Shown: positions 48,807-58,357, counted from the first letter of the stretch. The stretch is DNA of 64,000 bases from Pseudomonas fulva (GCF_015680705.1 NZ_JADNYP010000003.1:124001-188000); one strand, 5' to 3'. Notes: generated from the sequence alone by a model not told the origin. Numbers and translations: made by a program.

Positions 48807-49397
48807 TCAGCTCGATGGTATCGACATCGACACCGCACCCGGCAGGATGATGGCCGCGAGGTACGCCAGCCATGACAACGCCCCGCAAGCCATCCATATA
48901 CCGTTAGCCCAGGTGAACCGAGAATTGGATTCTCCGGCTGGATCCCCCACGCAGAAGTTGATCGCCTGCTGCAGCCTGACAGTCCAGCACAAGCCCAGGC
49001 CAACCACGGCGATCGGCAGCCAGGACCATTCCGGCTTCGAGCTGGCCAGCAGCGACAGCCAGATTTGCGCGGCCAGTGCCAGAGGAGCGGCGAGGGCGAT
49101 CAGGAACGGGGACCAGCGGTAGGTTCTTCCCGATAGACGAATTTGCTGATCGATCCTGCGGTTCAAGCCGTACAGGAACAGAAAGCCGCCGGCCGCACGC
49201 AGGGCAGGCCATATCTTTTCGCCGCTGCTGCGCCGATAGAAGACCCAGCTGCGCCAGTAGCAGAACAGCCAGTACCCATTGAAGGTGAGCAGACTCAGGA
49301 TCAGCAGCTTTCGTATCGAAACCACGAAGAACATGGGTTCGCCAACCTTGGCCTCGCTGAGTTGCTGAATCGGAGGAGCAACGTTTTGTATGGGCAT
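48807..49397 (-). CDS. Membrane protein of unknown function
   Basis: This 196-residue protein has four or five hydrophobic helices (MFFVVSIRKLLILSLLTFNG, then FLIALAAPLALAAQIWL, and others). The pattern FVVSxRKLxxLxxxTxxxYxxFCYWR is seen in several uncharacterised bacterial membrane proteins; no named family is claimed. Base composition of the gene and of the 100 bp upstream is lower in GC than in its neighbours, suggesting a recent acquisition between the TldD-like gene and putA. The start at 49397 was chosen as the first ATG giving a soluble lead followed by the first helix; an earlier in-frame start exists at 49499. Confidence 0.65.
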   Translation of the reverse strand: MPIQNVAPPIQQLSEAKVGEPMFFVVSIRKLLILSLLTFNGYWLFCYWRSWVFYRRSSGEKIWPALRAAGGFLFLYGLNRRIDQQIRLSGRTYRWSPFLIALAAPLALAAQIWLSLLASSKPEWSWLPIAVVGLGLCWTVRLQQAINFCVGDPAGESNSRFTWANGIWMACGALSWLAYLAAIILPGAVSMSIPSS

Positions 49398-49557
49398 CCC
49401 GGCACACCTTGTCGAAGCGATAGGCCATTCAACCTGATTGCCCCTGGCCGAATCTGCCTTACATTTCCCAAGGAAAAGCCAGATATTTCTGATAGCCAAC
49501 GCAACGATGGGAAGGTTCCCAGGCTGGCGGCGAGCGTTCTGGAAGACGCCGTGTCAT

Positions 49558-49598
49558 GAAAAACGGGCCGAAGCAGCCATTCGCCACTTCGGCCCGTC
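49558..49598 (-). terminator. putA rho-independent terminator
   Basis: On the minus strand ACGGGCCGAAG pairs with CTTCGGCCCGT (11 bp, 13-base loop) and is followed by TTTTT, 20 bp beyond the putA stop codon. Confidence 0.88.
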
Positions 49599-49617
49599 CT
49601 GAGCGTGACTGCTTGCT

Positions 49618-52600
49618 TCAGCCGATGGTCATCAGGCTTGCATTACCCCCCGCCGCGGCGGTGTTCACGCTGACTGCCCGCTCGATCACCAACCGCTCGA
49701 GAGCGATCTGATGGTCACCGCTGGACAGCCCTTGCACGCCAACGATGGCGCCGCCGCGCTTGGCTACCTGCTGGCAGATGGCGCGCAGCTGGTCGGAGTC
49801 GCCATGGTGCAGGACTGCATCGAAGGCGACTTCGTCCTTGTGCCAGTCGGCCACCAGCCCGATCCTGGCCTGCACGTCCTTCGGCAGGCGGGTGCGCAAG
49901 GCCTTGCCCGGTTCGCTGTCGGGGAACAGCGCCGAGCTGCCGACAGCCAGCACGGCGGCGAGCTGGGCGAGCAGGTCGGCTTCGCTTTCGGCCAGGCACA
50001 GCACGTGCTCGCGTGGCAGGACGGTGTAGCTGTTGCGCTCTCCGGTGGGGCCTGGCAGCACGCGGGTAATGCCGCTCTGGGACTGTTCGGCGAACTGCTC
50101 GCAGAGCGTGGCCAGATCGCCCTGCTGGCTGCCGTCAGCCCAGGCCTTCAAGCTCTCCAATGGCTTGAGCAACTGCTCGCGGACCGGATCGCTCGGCACG
50201 GCGTCGCCGTCGACGCGCTTGAAGTGACGGGCAATGGCATCGGCCGGGCGGGTCGAGAGCAGGCGGTACAGGTACAGCGGACCACCGGCTTTCGGACCGG
50301 TGCCCGACAGACCCTCGCCACCGAACGGCTGGACGCCGACCACGGCACCGACGATGTTGCGGTTGACGTACATGTTGCCAGCCTTGACGTTGTCCACGAC
50401 CTTGGCAATGGTCTCGTCGATACGGGTATGCACGCCCAGGGTCAGGCCATAGCCGGATGCATTGATCTGCTCGATGAGCTGATCCAGGTTGCGGCGGTTG
50501 TAGCGCACCACATGCAGGACCGGGCCGAAGATCTCGCGCTTGAGTTCGTCGAAGCTTTCCAGTTCGATCAAGGTCGGCATGACGAAGGTGCCGCGCTTGC
50601 ATTCCTCGGCATCGGCGAGCGCCACCTGGTACACCGAACGGCCCTTCTCGCGCATGCCCTGGATGTGCTTTTCGATGCCGGCCTTGGCCTCGGCGTCGAT
50701 CACCGGGCCGATGTCCACGGACAGGCGCTCCGGATTGCCCAGGCGACTCTGGGCCATGGCGCCCTTGAGCATCTCGACCACCCGATCGGCGCAATCCTCC
50801 TGCAGGCACAGCACGCGCAGGGCCGAGCAGCGCTGGCCGGCACTGTCGAAGGCGGAGGACACCACGTCGACCACTACCTGCTCGGTGAGCGCGGAGGAGT
50901 CGACGATCATTGCGTTCTGCCCGCCGGTTTCGGCGATCAGCGGAATCGGCCGGCCTTGTGCATCCAGGCGTCCGGCGACGTTGCGCTGCAGCAGGCGCGC
51001 CACCTCGGTGGAGCCGGTGAACATCACGCCCTTGACCCGCTCGTCGCCGACCAGGCGAGCGCCGACGGTTTCGCCGCGCCCCGGCAGCAATTGCAGCACG
51101 CCTTCGGGAATGCCTGCCTCGAGCAGAATACGCACGGCCTGCGCCGCGACCAGCGGGGTCTGTTCGGCCGGCTTGGCCAGGACCGGGTTGCCGGCTGCCA
51201 GCGCGGCGGCAACCTGGCCGGAGAAGATCGCCAGCGGGAAGTTCCAGGGACTGATGCATACCACCGGCCCCAGCGGACGGTGGGCATCGTTGCTGAAATC
51301 GTTGCGCGCCTGGACCGCGTAATAGCGCAGGAAGTCGACCGCCTCGCGCACTTCGGCGATGGCGTTGACATAGGTCTTGCCGGCTTCGCGCACCAGCAGG
51401 CCCATCAGCGGCTGGATCTCGGCCTCCATAAGGTCGGCGGCGCGCTCCAGGATCGTGGCGCGTTCGGCGGGCGGCGTGGCTTGCCAGATCGGTGCGGCAT
51501 TCACGGCGCACTGCACGGCATTGTCGGCGTCGGCGACCGTGGCCTCCTGCACATGCCCGACCACATCGCGGTGGTCCGAAGGATTGAGCACTGCCGAAGC
51601 TGCCTCTTCGCTGGCCGGGCAGGCCAGTACCGGCGAAGCCTTCCAGTCGTTATGGGCGGTGGCCAGCAAGGCGCAGGAAAGCGAGGCCAGGCGGTGTTCG
51701 TTGGCCATGTCGATGCCGGCCGAGTTGGCCCGCTCGCTGCCGTAAAGGTCGCGTGGCAGCGCGATGCGCGGGTGAGGCAGGCCGATGCAGCCTTCCTGGG
51801 TGCCCATCCGCTCGATGCTCACCACCGGGTCGGCGACCAGTTCCTGGATGGACAGGGAGTGGTCCGCCACACGGTTGACGAAGGACGTATTGGCACCGTT
51901 CTCGAGCAACCGGCGGACCAGGTACGCCAGCAGGGTCTCGTGGGTGCCGACAGGCGCGTAGATCCGGCACGGCCGGTTCAGCTTGCCTTCGGAAATCTTG
52001 CCGACCACCTGCTCGTACAGCGGTTCGCCCATGCCGTGCAGGCACTGGAACTCGTACTGGCCCGGATAGTAGTTCTGTCCGGCGATATGGTAGATGGCCG
52101 ACAGGGTGTGGGCGTTGTGGGTGGCGAATTGCGGGTAGATGGCTTCCGGCACCGACAGCAGCTTGCGGGCGCAGGCGATATAGGAAATGTCGGTATAGAC
52201 CTTGCGGGTATAGACCGGATATCCCTCCAAGCCCTCCACCTGGGCGCGCTTGATCTCGCTGTCCCAGTAGGCGCCCTTGACCAGGCGAATCATCAGTCGG
52301 TGACGGCTGCGCCGGGCCAGGTCGATGACATGGTCGATCACATAGGGGCAGCGCTTCTGGTAGGCCTGGATGACGAAGCCGATGCCGTTCCATCCTGCCA
52401 GCTGCGGCTCGAAGCACAGGCGCTCGAGCAGATCCAGGGAAAGCTCCAGGCGATCGGCTTCCTCGGCATCGATGTTCAGGCCGATGTCGTATTGCTTGGC
52501 CATCAGGGTCAGCGAAAGCAGACGTGGGTAGAGTTCTTCCATCACCCGCTCATACTGTGCCCGGCTGTAGCGTGGATGCAGGGCCGAAAGCTTGATGGAA

Positions 52601-53571
52601 ATGCCCGGGCCTTCATAGATGCCACGGCCGTGGGAAGCCTTGCCGATCGAATGGATCGCCTGCTCGTAGGAGGCCAGGTATTTCTGCGCGTCGTGCTCGG
52701 TCAGGGCCGCCTCGCCGAGCATGTCGTACGAATAGCGGAAACCCTTGGATTCGAAGCGGCTGGCGTTGGCCAGCGCCTCGGCGATGGTCTCGCCGGTGAC
52801 GAACTGCTCGCCCATCAGGCGCATGGCCATGTCGACACCCTTGCGGATCATCGGCTCGCCGCTCTTGCCGATGATCCGGCTGAGCGAGGCGGTCAGACCC
52901 GATTCATTATGGGTCGAGACCAGCTTGCCGGTCAGCAGCAGGCCCCAGGTGGCGGCGTTGACGAACAGCGACGGACTATTGCCCAGGTGCGGCTGCCAGT
53001 TGCCGGTGCTGATCTTGTCGCGAATCAGGGCGTCCCGAGTCCCTTTGTCGGGAATGCGCAGCAAGGCTTCGGCCAGGCACATCAGGGCGACGCCTTCCTG
53101 GGAAGACAGCGAGAATTCCTGCAACAGACCTTGCACGATACCTGCCCGACCGCTGGCGCTCTTCTGGTGGCGCAGCTTGTCAGCGATTCGCGCGGCCAGC
53201 TTGTTGGTGGCTTCGGCCTGGGCCGCGGTGAGGCGTGCCTGCTCCAGCAATACCGGCACCATTTCCTGTTCGGGGCGCCGATAGGCCGCAGTGATGGCCG
53301 CGCGAAGCACCGACTGGGGAAGGATGCTCTCGGCGAATTCCAGGAAGCACTGATGGCTGTGCTCGGCCTGGACTTCCCCGGCGTCGTCGGCGGGGCTTGC
53401 GGCCTGGCCATCGAGTTCGGTGAGGGTGGCGCCACCCTCGAGCTTCTCGAGGTAGTTGAAGATCGCCTGCTTGATCAGCCAGTGCGGTGTCCGGTCGATG
53501 GACTGCGCGGCTGTCTTGAGTCGCTCGCGGGTCGGGTCATCGAGTTTGACCCCAAGGGTGGTCGTCGCCAT
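49618..53571 (-). CDS. putA: Trifunctional proline dehydrogenase/P5C dehydrogenase/repressor PutA
   Basis: This 1317-residue PutA has an N-terminal ribbon-helix-helix DNA-binding domain (residues 1-47, TTTLGVKLDDPTRERLKTA), a proline dehydrogenase barrel (about 260-570, including GPGISIKLSALHPRYSRAQ and IRLVKGAYWDSEIKRAQ), and a P5C dehydrogenase domain (about 640-1100) with ETGGQNAMIVDSSA and the catalytic Cys in DSAGQRCSALRV. A C-terminal domain follows. It oxidises proline to glutamate and represses put genes when proline is absent. The ATG at 53571 starts exactly at the RHH. It diverges from putP across a 349-bp operator region. Confidence 0.98.
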   Translation of the reverse strand: MATTTLGVKLDDPTRERLKTAAQSIDRTPHWLIKQAIFNYLEKLEGGATLTELDGQAASPADDAGEVQAEHSHQCFLEFAESILPQSVLRAAITAAYRRPEQEMVPVLLEQARLTAAQAEATNKLAARIADKLRHQKSASGRAGIVQGLLQEFSLSSQEGVALMCLAEALLRIPDKGTRDALIRDKISTGNWQPHLGNSPSLFVNAATWGLLLTGKLVSTHNESGLTASLSRIIGKSGEPMIRKGVDMAMRLMGEQFVTGETIAEALANASRFESKGFRYSYDMLGEAALTEHDAQKYLASYEQAIHSIGKASHGRGIYEGPGISIKLSALHPRYSRAQYERVMEELYPRLLSLTLMAKQYDIGLNIDAEEADRLELSLDLLERLCFEPQLAGWNGIGFVIQAYQKRCPYVIDHVIDLARRSRHRLMIRLVKGAYWDSEIKRAQVEGLEGYPVYTRKVYTDISYIACARKLLSVPEAIYPQFATHNAHTLSAIYHIAGQNYYPGQYEFQCLHGMGEPLYEQVVGKISEGKLNRPCRIYAPVGTHETLLAYLVRRLLENGANTSFVNRVADHSLSIQELVADPVVSIERMGTQEGCIGLPHPRIALPRDLYGSERANSAGIDMANEHRLASLSCALLATAHNDWKASPVLACPASEEAASAVLNPSDHRDVVGHVQEATVADADNAVQCAVNAAPIWQATPPAERATILERAADLMEAEIQPLMGLLVREAGKTYVNAIAEVREAVDFLRYYAVQARNDFSNDAHRPLGPVVCISPWNFPLAIFSGQVAAALAAGNPVLAKPAEQTPLVAAQAVRILLEAGIPEGVLQLLPGRGETVGARLVGDERVKGVMFTGSTEVARLLQRNVAGRLDAQGRPIPLIAETGGQNAMIVDSSALTEQVVVDVVSSAFDSAGQRCSALRVLCLQEDCADRVVEMLKGAMAQSRLGNPERLSVDIGPVIDAEAKAGIEKHIQGMREKGRSVYQVALADAEECKRGTFVMPTLIELESFDELKREIFGPVLHVVRYNRRNLDQLIEQINASGYGLTLGVHTRIDETIAKVVDNVKAGNMYVNRNIVGAVVGVQPFGGEGLSGTGPKAGGPLYLYRLLSTRPADAIARHFKRVDGDAVPSDPVREQLLKPLESLKAWADGSQQGDLATLCEQFAEQSQSGITRVLPGPTGERNSYTVLPREHVLCLAESEADLLAQLAAVLAVGSSALFPDSEPGKALRTRLPKDVQARIGLVADWHKDEVAFDAVLHHGDSDQLRAICQQVAKRGGAIVGVQGLSSGDHQIALERLVIERAVSVNTAAAGGNASLMTIG

Positions 53572-53617
53572 TTTGTTGTCCTCATTATTACCACGGTCGT
53601 GGCTTAAGCTGGCGCCA

Positions 53618-53646
53618 AGATTAGCGGTAGGAGCGCTTGGGTGCAA
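53618..53646 (-). promoter_or_regulatory. putA promoter
   Basis: On the minus strand TTGCAC (53646-53641), a 17-bp spacer and TAATCT (53623-53618). The -35 lies within a GTTGCA site, so PutA binding would block polymerase. Confidence 0.65.
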
Positions 53647-53825
53647 CCTAGTGCAACCCTGTTTTTCGCCTGGCCCCGTGCTGTTCGTCCGAGCGCGCCG
53701 GACAAGGCTGGGGCAGCGGCCAAGAAGGCGGTCCGGGGGCAAATCCCAGGCTGTTGCAAGATGCGCCAAAACTGTAGGTCATTTCCGAAAAAATGCCCGA
53801 GGCGCTACTTGCAAGCGAAAAATGG

Positions 53826-53855
53826 TTGCACCTTGTTCAAGTTGTTGCATAGGAT
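53826..53855 (+). promoter_or_regulatory. putP promoter
   Basis: TTGCAC (53826-53831), an 18-bp spacer and TAGGAT (53850-53855). The -35 is inside GTTGCA at 53825-53830 and a second GTTGCA at 53844-53849 touches the -10. Confidence 0.6.
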
Positions 53856-53920
53856 CCGTCGCCTGGTGCAACCGGCAGGGGTCCGGTCGCAGAGATAAAA
53901 ACAAACGCCAGGGCACACAC

Positions 53921-55399
53921 ATGGGCAATCCGCTTACGATCACCTTCGTGGTCTACATCGCAGCAATGGTGCTGATCGGCTTCGTCGCCTATCGCTCCAC
54001 CAAGAATCTTTCCGACTACATCCTCGGTGGCCGTAGCCTCGGCAGCGTGGTGACCGCATTGTCCGCCGGCGCTTCCGACATGAGCGGCTGGCTGCTGATG
54101 GGGCTGCCGGGCGCCATCTACCTGTCCGGCCTGTCCGAAGCCTGGATTGCCATCGGCCTGACCATCGGCGCCTACCTGAACTGGCTGTTCGTGGCAGGGC
54201 GTCTGCGCGTGCAGACCGAACACAACGGCGACGCCCTGACCCTGCCCGATTTCTTCGCCAGTCGTTTCGAGGACCAGACCGGCCTGCTGCGCGTCATCTC
54301 GGCAATCGTGATCCTGGTGTTCTTCACCATCTACTGCGCCTCCGGCATCGTCGCCGGTGCCCGCCTGTTCGAAAGCACCTTCGGCATGTCGTACGAGACC
54401 GCCTTGTGGGCCGGTGCCGCCGCGACCATCGCCTATACCTTCGTCGGCGGTTTCCTGGCCGTCAGCTGGACCGACACCGTGCAAGCCTCGCTGATGATCT
54501 TCGCGCTGATCCTGACCCCGGTGATCGTGCTCATCTCGACCGGCGGCTTCGATACCACCTTCCAGGCCATCGAGCTGCAGGATCCGGCGCACTTCGACAT
54601 GTTCAAGGGCGCCACATTCGTCGGCATCATCTCGCTGCTTGGCTGGGGGCTGGGTTATTTCGGCCAGCCGCACATCCTGGCGCGCTTCATGGCGGCCGAT
54701 TCGGTCAAGTCGATCGCCAAGGCCCGTCGCATCTCCATGACCTGGATGATCCTCTGCCTGGCCGGGACCTGCGCGGTAGGCTTCTTCGGCATCGCCTACT
54801 TCTCGGCCCACCCCGAGGTCGCCGGGCCGGTCACCGAGAACCCCGAGCGCGTGTTCATCGAGCTTTCCAAGCTGCTGTTCAATCCGTGGATCGCCGGCGT
54901 GCTGCTTTCGGCCATCCTGGCAGCGGTGATGAGCACCCTGAGCTGCCAGCTGCTGGTATGCTCCAGCGCCCTGACCGAAGACTTCTACAAGGCTTTCCTG
55001 CGCAAGAACGCATCGCAAGGCGAGCTGGTCTGGGTCGGCCGCCTGATGGTCCTGGCCGTGGCATTGATCGCCATCGCTCTGGCGGCCAATCCGCAGAACC
55101 GCGTACTTGGCCTGGTGGCCTACGCCTGGGCCGGCTTCGGCGCTGCCTTCGGGCCTGTGGTACTGATCTCGGTGCTCTGGAAAGGCATGACCCGCAACGG
55201 TGCGCTGGCCGGCATCGTGGTCGGCGCCGTGACCGTCATCCTGTGGAAGAATCTGGCGATCTCCGACCTGTACGAGATCATCCCGGGCTTCCTCTTCGCC
55301 AGCCTCGCCATCGTCGTGGTAAGCAAGCTGGGCAGCCCTTCGCAAAGCATGATCGCCCGCTTCGAGAAGGCTGACGCGGCCTATCACGCGGACAAATGA
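53921..55399 (+). CDS. putP: Sodium/proline symporter PutP
   Basis: This 492-residue member of the sodium:solute symporter family has about 13 transmembrane segments. It opens with LTITFVVYIAAMVLIGFVAY, then STKNLSDYILGGRSLGSVVT and LSAGASDMSGWLLMGLPGA, the Na+/proline-site region of PutP. LGWGLGYFGQPHILARFMA lies in the middle. It imports proline with Na+ for PutA. The ATG at 53921 gives the family start; the frame open further upstream crosses the operator region and is not coding. It is monocistronic; a repeat cluster follows. Confidence 0.97.
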   Translation: MGNPLTITFVVYIAAMVLIGFVAYRSTKNLSDYILGGRSLGSVVTALSAGASDMSGWLLMGLPGAIYLSGLSEAWIAIGLTIGAYLNWLFVAGRLRVQTEHNGDALTLPDFFASRFEDQTGLLRVISAIVILVFFTIYCASGIVAGARLFESTFGMSYETALWAGAAATIAYTFVGGFLAVSWTDTVQASLMIFALILTPVIVLISTGGFDTTFQAIELQDPAHFDMFKGATFVGIISLLGWGLGYFGQPHILARFMAADSVKSIAKARRISMTWMILCLAGTCAVGFFGIAYFSAHPEVAGPVTENPERVFIELSKLLFNPWIAGVLLSAILAAVMSTLSCQLLVCSSALTEDFYKAFLRKNASQGELVWVGRLMVLAVALIAIALAANPQNRVLGLVAYAWAGFGAAFGPVVLISVLWKGMTRNGALAGIVVGAVTVILWKNLAISDLYEIIPGFLFASLAIVVVSKLGSPSQSMIARFEKADAAYHADK

Positions 55400-55407
55400 G
55401 TCTTTGG

Positions 55408-55497
55408 CTGCAAGCTGCAAGCCGATCGGCGGACCTGTTGCATCGCCGCTCAGCTTGCAACCTGCAGCTTGAGGCCTGGAGCTTGCGGCTCCCGCTC
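55408..55497. repeat. GCTGCAAGC-type inverted repeat cluster
   Basis: The 133-bp putP-rlmJ gap contains GGCTGCAAGCTGCAAGC followed by the opposing arms CAGCTTGCAACCTGCAGCTT and CTGGAGCTTGCGGCT. These resemble the terminal arms of the elements at 110-238 and 9044-9159, with a different, shorter core. It can form a hairpin and may act as a transcript-end structure for putP. Confidence 0.55.
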
Positions 55498-55532
55498 CAG
55501 GCGGTAGACTTGGTGGCCCTGCAGGAGTCGCC

Positions 55533-56369
55533 ATGAACTATCGTCACGCCTTTCACGCCGGCAACCATGCCGACGTCTTCAAGCACATCGTGCTGACCCG
55601 CCTCATCGCCCTGATGTCGCGCAAGGAGCAGCCGTTCGCCTACCTAGATACCCACGCCGGCCTTGGCCTGTATGACCTGCAGGGCGACCAGGCGGTGCGA
55701 ACCGGCGAGTACCTCGAAGGTATCGCGCGGCTGTGGGGGCGCACTGACCTGCCAGCGATGACGGCCGATTACCTGCGCGTGATCGGGCGGCTCAATCCCG
55801 ATGGCGAGTTGCGCTACTATCCGGGCTCCCCCGAGCTGGCGCGCCGCCTGATGCGCCAGCAGGACCGTGCCTTGCTCAACGAAAAGCATCCACAGGACGG
55901 TCCGCTGCTCAAGGAAAACATGAAGAAGGACCCGCGCGTGGTCGTGCATCTGGGCGAGGGCTGGCATGTGCCGCGTGCCTTGTTGCCGGTCCAGGAAAAG
56001 CGCGCCGTGATGCTCATCGATCCACCCTTCGAGCAGGCCGACGAGCTCAAGCGTTGCACCCAGTCGCTCAAGGAGGCCATCGGGCGCATGCGCCAGACCG
56101 TGGTCGCGATCTGGTACCCGATCAAGGACCAGCGCCAGCTGACACGCTTCTATCAGGACCTGAGCAGTACCGGTGCGCCGAAACTGCTGCGCGCCGAACT
56201 GTACGTGCATCATCAGGACAGCCCCCAGGGCTTGAACGGTTCCGGGCTGGCCATCGCCAATCCGCCCTGGGGGCTGGAAGAGCAATTGCGCGAACTGCTG
56301 CCATGGCTGGCGCGCGAGCTGGCGCAGAGTCACGGCAGCTGGCGAATGGACTGGCTGATAGCAGAGTAG
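55533..56369 (+). CDS. rlmJ: 23S rRNA m6A2030 methyltransferase RlmJ
   Basis: This 278-residue enzyme methylates N6 of A2030 in 23S rRNA. The start MNYRHAFHAGNHADVFKHIV, the motif AYLDTHAGLGLYDL and the catalytic DPPF (VMLIDPPFEQADE) identify RlmJ. The C-terminal SGLAIANPPWGLEEQL is also conserved. CAGGAG lies before the ATG at 55533. It appears to be a single-gene unit between putP and the LPS-core genes. Confidence 0.96.
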   Translation: MNYRHAFHAGNHADVFKHIVLTRLIALMSRKEQPFAYLDTHAGLGLYDLQGDQAVRTGEYLEGIARLWGRTDLPAMTADYLRVIGRLNPDGELRYYPGSPELARRLMRQQDRALLNEKHPQDGPLLKENMKKDPRVVVHLGEGWHVPRALLPVQEKRAVMLIDPPFEQADELKRCTQSLKEAIGRMRQTVVAIWYPIKDQRQLTRFYQDLSSTGAPKLLRAELYVHHQDSPQGLNGSGLAIANPPWGLEEQLRELLPWLARELAQSHGSWRMDWLIAE

Positions 56370-56605
56370 CGTCTGGAAGTTTTTCAGGGTGCGTCAAGGC
56401 GGGTATGGCCGCAAGCGTCCGCTGCCCTGCGCGGCTCGTCATTGCCGGCCTGGTGGCTGAGCCGCCAGCGATGGCCGACGAGTGCCAGCTGGTCGCCGCC
56501 ATTGCGCTGCATTACCCAAACCCTGCTTTGCGTTATAATCGCGCCCTTTAGCCGTCATGTACCTCCAGACGTGGCGCATCTTTACCGAATGAAGAGGCTA
56601 GACCC
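56370..56605 (+). promoter_or_regulatory. Carbamoyltransferase gene promoter region
   Basis: This 236-bp gap contains a perfect TATAAT at 56534-56539 with TTACCC (56512-56517) 16 bp upstream. Transcription would start near 56546, about 60 bp before the next gene. No other structure was seen. Confidence 0.6.
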
Positions 56606-58357
56606 TTGGCATTGACGATTCTTGGCCTGTCCGGCGCCCTTAGCCATGACCCTTCCGCGGCTCTGTACATCGACGGAAAGCTGATTGCCGCCGCCGAAGA
56701 AGAGCGCTTCGTGCGTGACAAGCATGCGAAGAATCGCATGCCTTACGAGTCGGCCAAGTTCTGCCTGGAGCAGGCAGGTATCAAGCCGTCGGATGTCGAT
56801 GTGGTGGCCATTCCCTTCGCGCCGATCAGCCTGTTCGGCAAGGCTCGCTGGCACTATGCCAAGCGCTATTGGTACGCCCCGGATCGTGCGCTGGACGCCA
56901 TCCTGATGGGCAACCGCCGCTACAAGCGCTATCGCAGGAAGATCGTCTGGTGCCTGGAACAGTTGGGCTTCGACCCGAAGAAGGTGAAGATCGAGCCGGT
57001 CGAGCACCACCTGGCCCATGCATCCAGCGCCTACCACTGCTCGGGCTTCCAGGAGAAGACCGCGATCCTCGGTATCGACGGCAAGGGCGAATATGCCACG
57101 ACCTTCTTCGGCTACGGCGAGAATGGCCGAATCCACAAGATCAAGGAATTCTTCGATCCCGACTCGCTCGGTGGCCTGTATGGCGCAATGACCGAGTTCC
57201 TCGGCTTCGAGATGCTCGATGGCGAGTTCAAGGTCATGGGCATGGCGCCGTATGGCGATGCCAGCAAGTACGACTTTTCCCGCCTGGCCAGTTTCGAGAA
57301 CGGCGAACTGGTGATCAATATCGAATACGCCAACGTCATCGGCTTGCGCCGCTACAAGGAGAAGGGCAAGGGGTTCTACTTCACGCCCAAGCTGATCGAA
57401 TGGCTCGGGCCCAAGCGCGAGGGTGACATCGCCGACGAGCCGTACATCCATTACGCAGCCAGCATGCAGGCGCTGTTCGAGAAGCTTGCCCTGCAGATGA
57501 TCGACCATTACCTGGGCGACATCCTCAAGGAGACCGGCAAGCTGGCCTTCGCTGGCGGCTGTGCGCTGAACGTCAAGCTCAACCAGAAGATCATCGATCG
57601 CGCCGACGTCAGCGAGCTGTTCGTCCAGCCGGCCTCCGGCGATGCCGGTACCGCGGTGGGCGCGGCGGCCTACGTCTCGCATGCTCGCGGCGTGCCGGTG
57701 GAAAAGATGGAACACGTCTACCTCGGCCCCGCCTACAGCAATGAGGACGTCATCGCGGCCTGCGCCCGCCACCCGAGCCAGCCGCAGTGGCGCAAGATCG
57801 ACGACATGCCCCAGCGCATCGCCAGGATCATGGTCGACGGCAATCCGGTGGCCTGGTTCCAGGGACGCATGGAGTTCGGTCCGCGCGCGCTGGGCGGTCG
57901 CTCGATCATCGGCTGCCCTAGCGTGCCGGGCGTGGCCGACCGCATCAACGAACAGATCAAGTTCCGCGAACGCTGGAGACCGTTCTGTCCGTCGATGCTC
58001 GACACCGTCGCGCCGCAGATGATCAAGGTCGACCATCCCGCGCCGTTCATGACCTTCACCTTCGAGGTGGCCGAGGAGTGGAAGACCCGCGTGCCGGAGG
58101 TGGTCCACGAGGACGGTACGTCACGCGCCCAGGTGCTCAAGCGCGAGTACAATCCGCGCTACTACGACATGATGAAAGCCCTGGAAGCGCTGACCGGCAA
58201 CGGCGTTTCACTGAACACCTCGCTCAATCGGCGCGGCGAGCCGATGATCTGCTCGCCGACCGACGCCCTGAACATGTTCTTCGGCTCGGACCTGCAATAC
58301 TTGATCATGGAAGACATTCTGGTGGTCAAAGAGGGCGCGAACGGATATGCAGACTGA
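56606..58357 (+). CDS. wapO: NodU/CmcH-type carbamoyltransferase, probable LPS-core WapO
   Basis: This 583-residue carbamoyltransferase has the N-terminal Kae1-like part LTILGLSGALSHDPSAALYI, the metal-site VEHHLAHASSAYHCSG (HxxxH), GGCALNVKLNQKI and FGPRALGGRSIIGCP, and a C-terminal YrdC-like part with NTSLNRRGEPMICSP. It uses carbamoyl phosphate and ATP to carbamoylate a sugar. In P. aeruginosa the corresponding enzyme (WapO) modifies heptose of the LPS inner core; the adjacent glycosyltransferase and msbA support the same role here. The symbol is an inference from context. It overlaps the next gene by 11 bp. Confidence 0.85.
   Translation: MALTILGLSGALSHDPSAALYIDGKLIAAAEEERFVRDKHAKNRMPYESAKFCLEQAGIKPSDVDVVAIPFAPISLFGKARWHYAKRYWYAPDRALDAILMGNRRYKRYRRKIVWCLEQLGFDPKKVKIEPVEHHLAHASSAYHCSGFQEKTAILGIDGKGEYATTFFGYGENGRIHKIKEFFDPDSLGGLYGAMTEFLGFEMLDGEFKVMGMAPYGDASKYDFSRLASFENGELVINIEYANVIGLRRYKEKGKGFYFTPKLIEWLGPKREGDIADEPYIHYAASMQALFEKLALQMIDHYLGDILKETGKLAFAGGCALNVKLNQKIIDRADVSELFVQPASGDAGTAVGAAAYVSHARGVPVEKMEHVYLGPAYSNEDVIAACARHPSQPQWRKIDDMPQRIARIMVDGNPVAWFQGRMEFGPRALGGRSIIGCPSVPGVADRINEQIKFRERWRPFCPSMLDTVAPQMIKVDHPAPFMTFTFEVAEEWKTRVPEVVHEDGTSRAQVLKREYNPRYYDMMKALEALTGNGVSLNTSLNRRGEPMICSPTDALNMFFGSDLQYLIMEDILVVKEGANGYAD

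Larger units (their letters stand above)
53572..53920. promoter_or_regulatory. putA-putP divergent control region with six GTTGCA sites
   Basis: Six copies of GTTGCA or its complement lie at 53642, 53652, 53753, 53825, 53844 and 53867 (first base of each 6-mer). GTTGCA is the core recognised by the PutA ribbon-helix-helix domain in E. coli. Predicted promoters for putA and putP each have their -35 inside one of these sites. A PutA-proline switch is therefore strongly suggested. Sites seen directly; binding inferred. Confidence 0.85.

Noticed and set aside
49711..53607. Very long open frame (about 1298 codons) antisense to putA
   Set aside because: It mirrors putA codon structure in a GC-rich genome, has no ribosome binding site of note and its translation resembles no family; putA has unmistakable domains.
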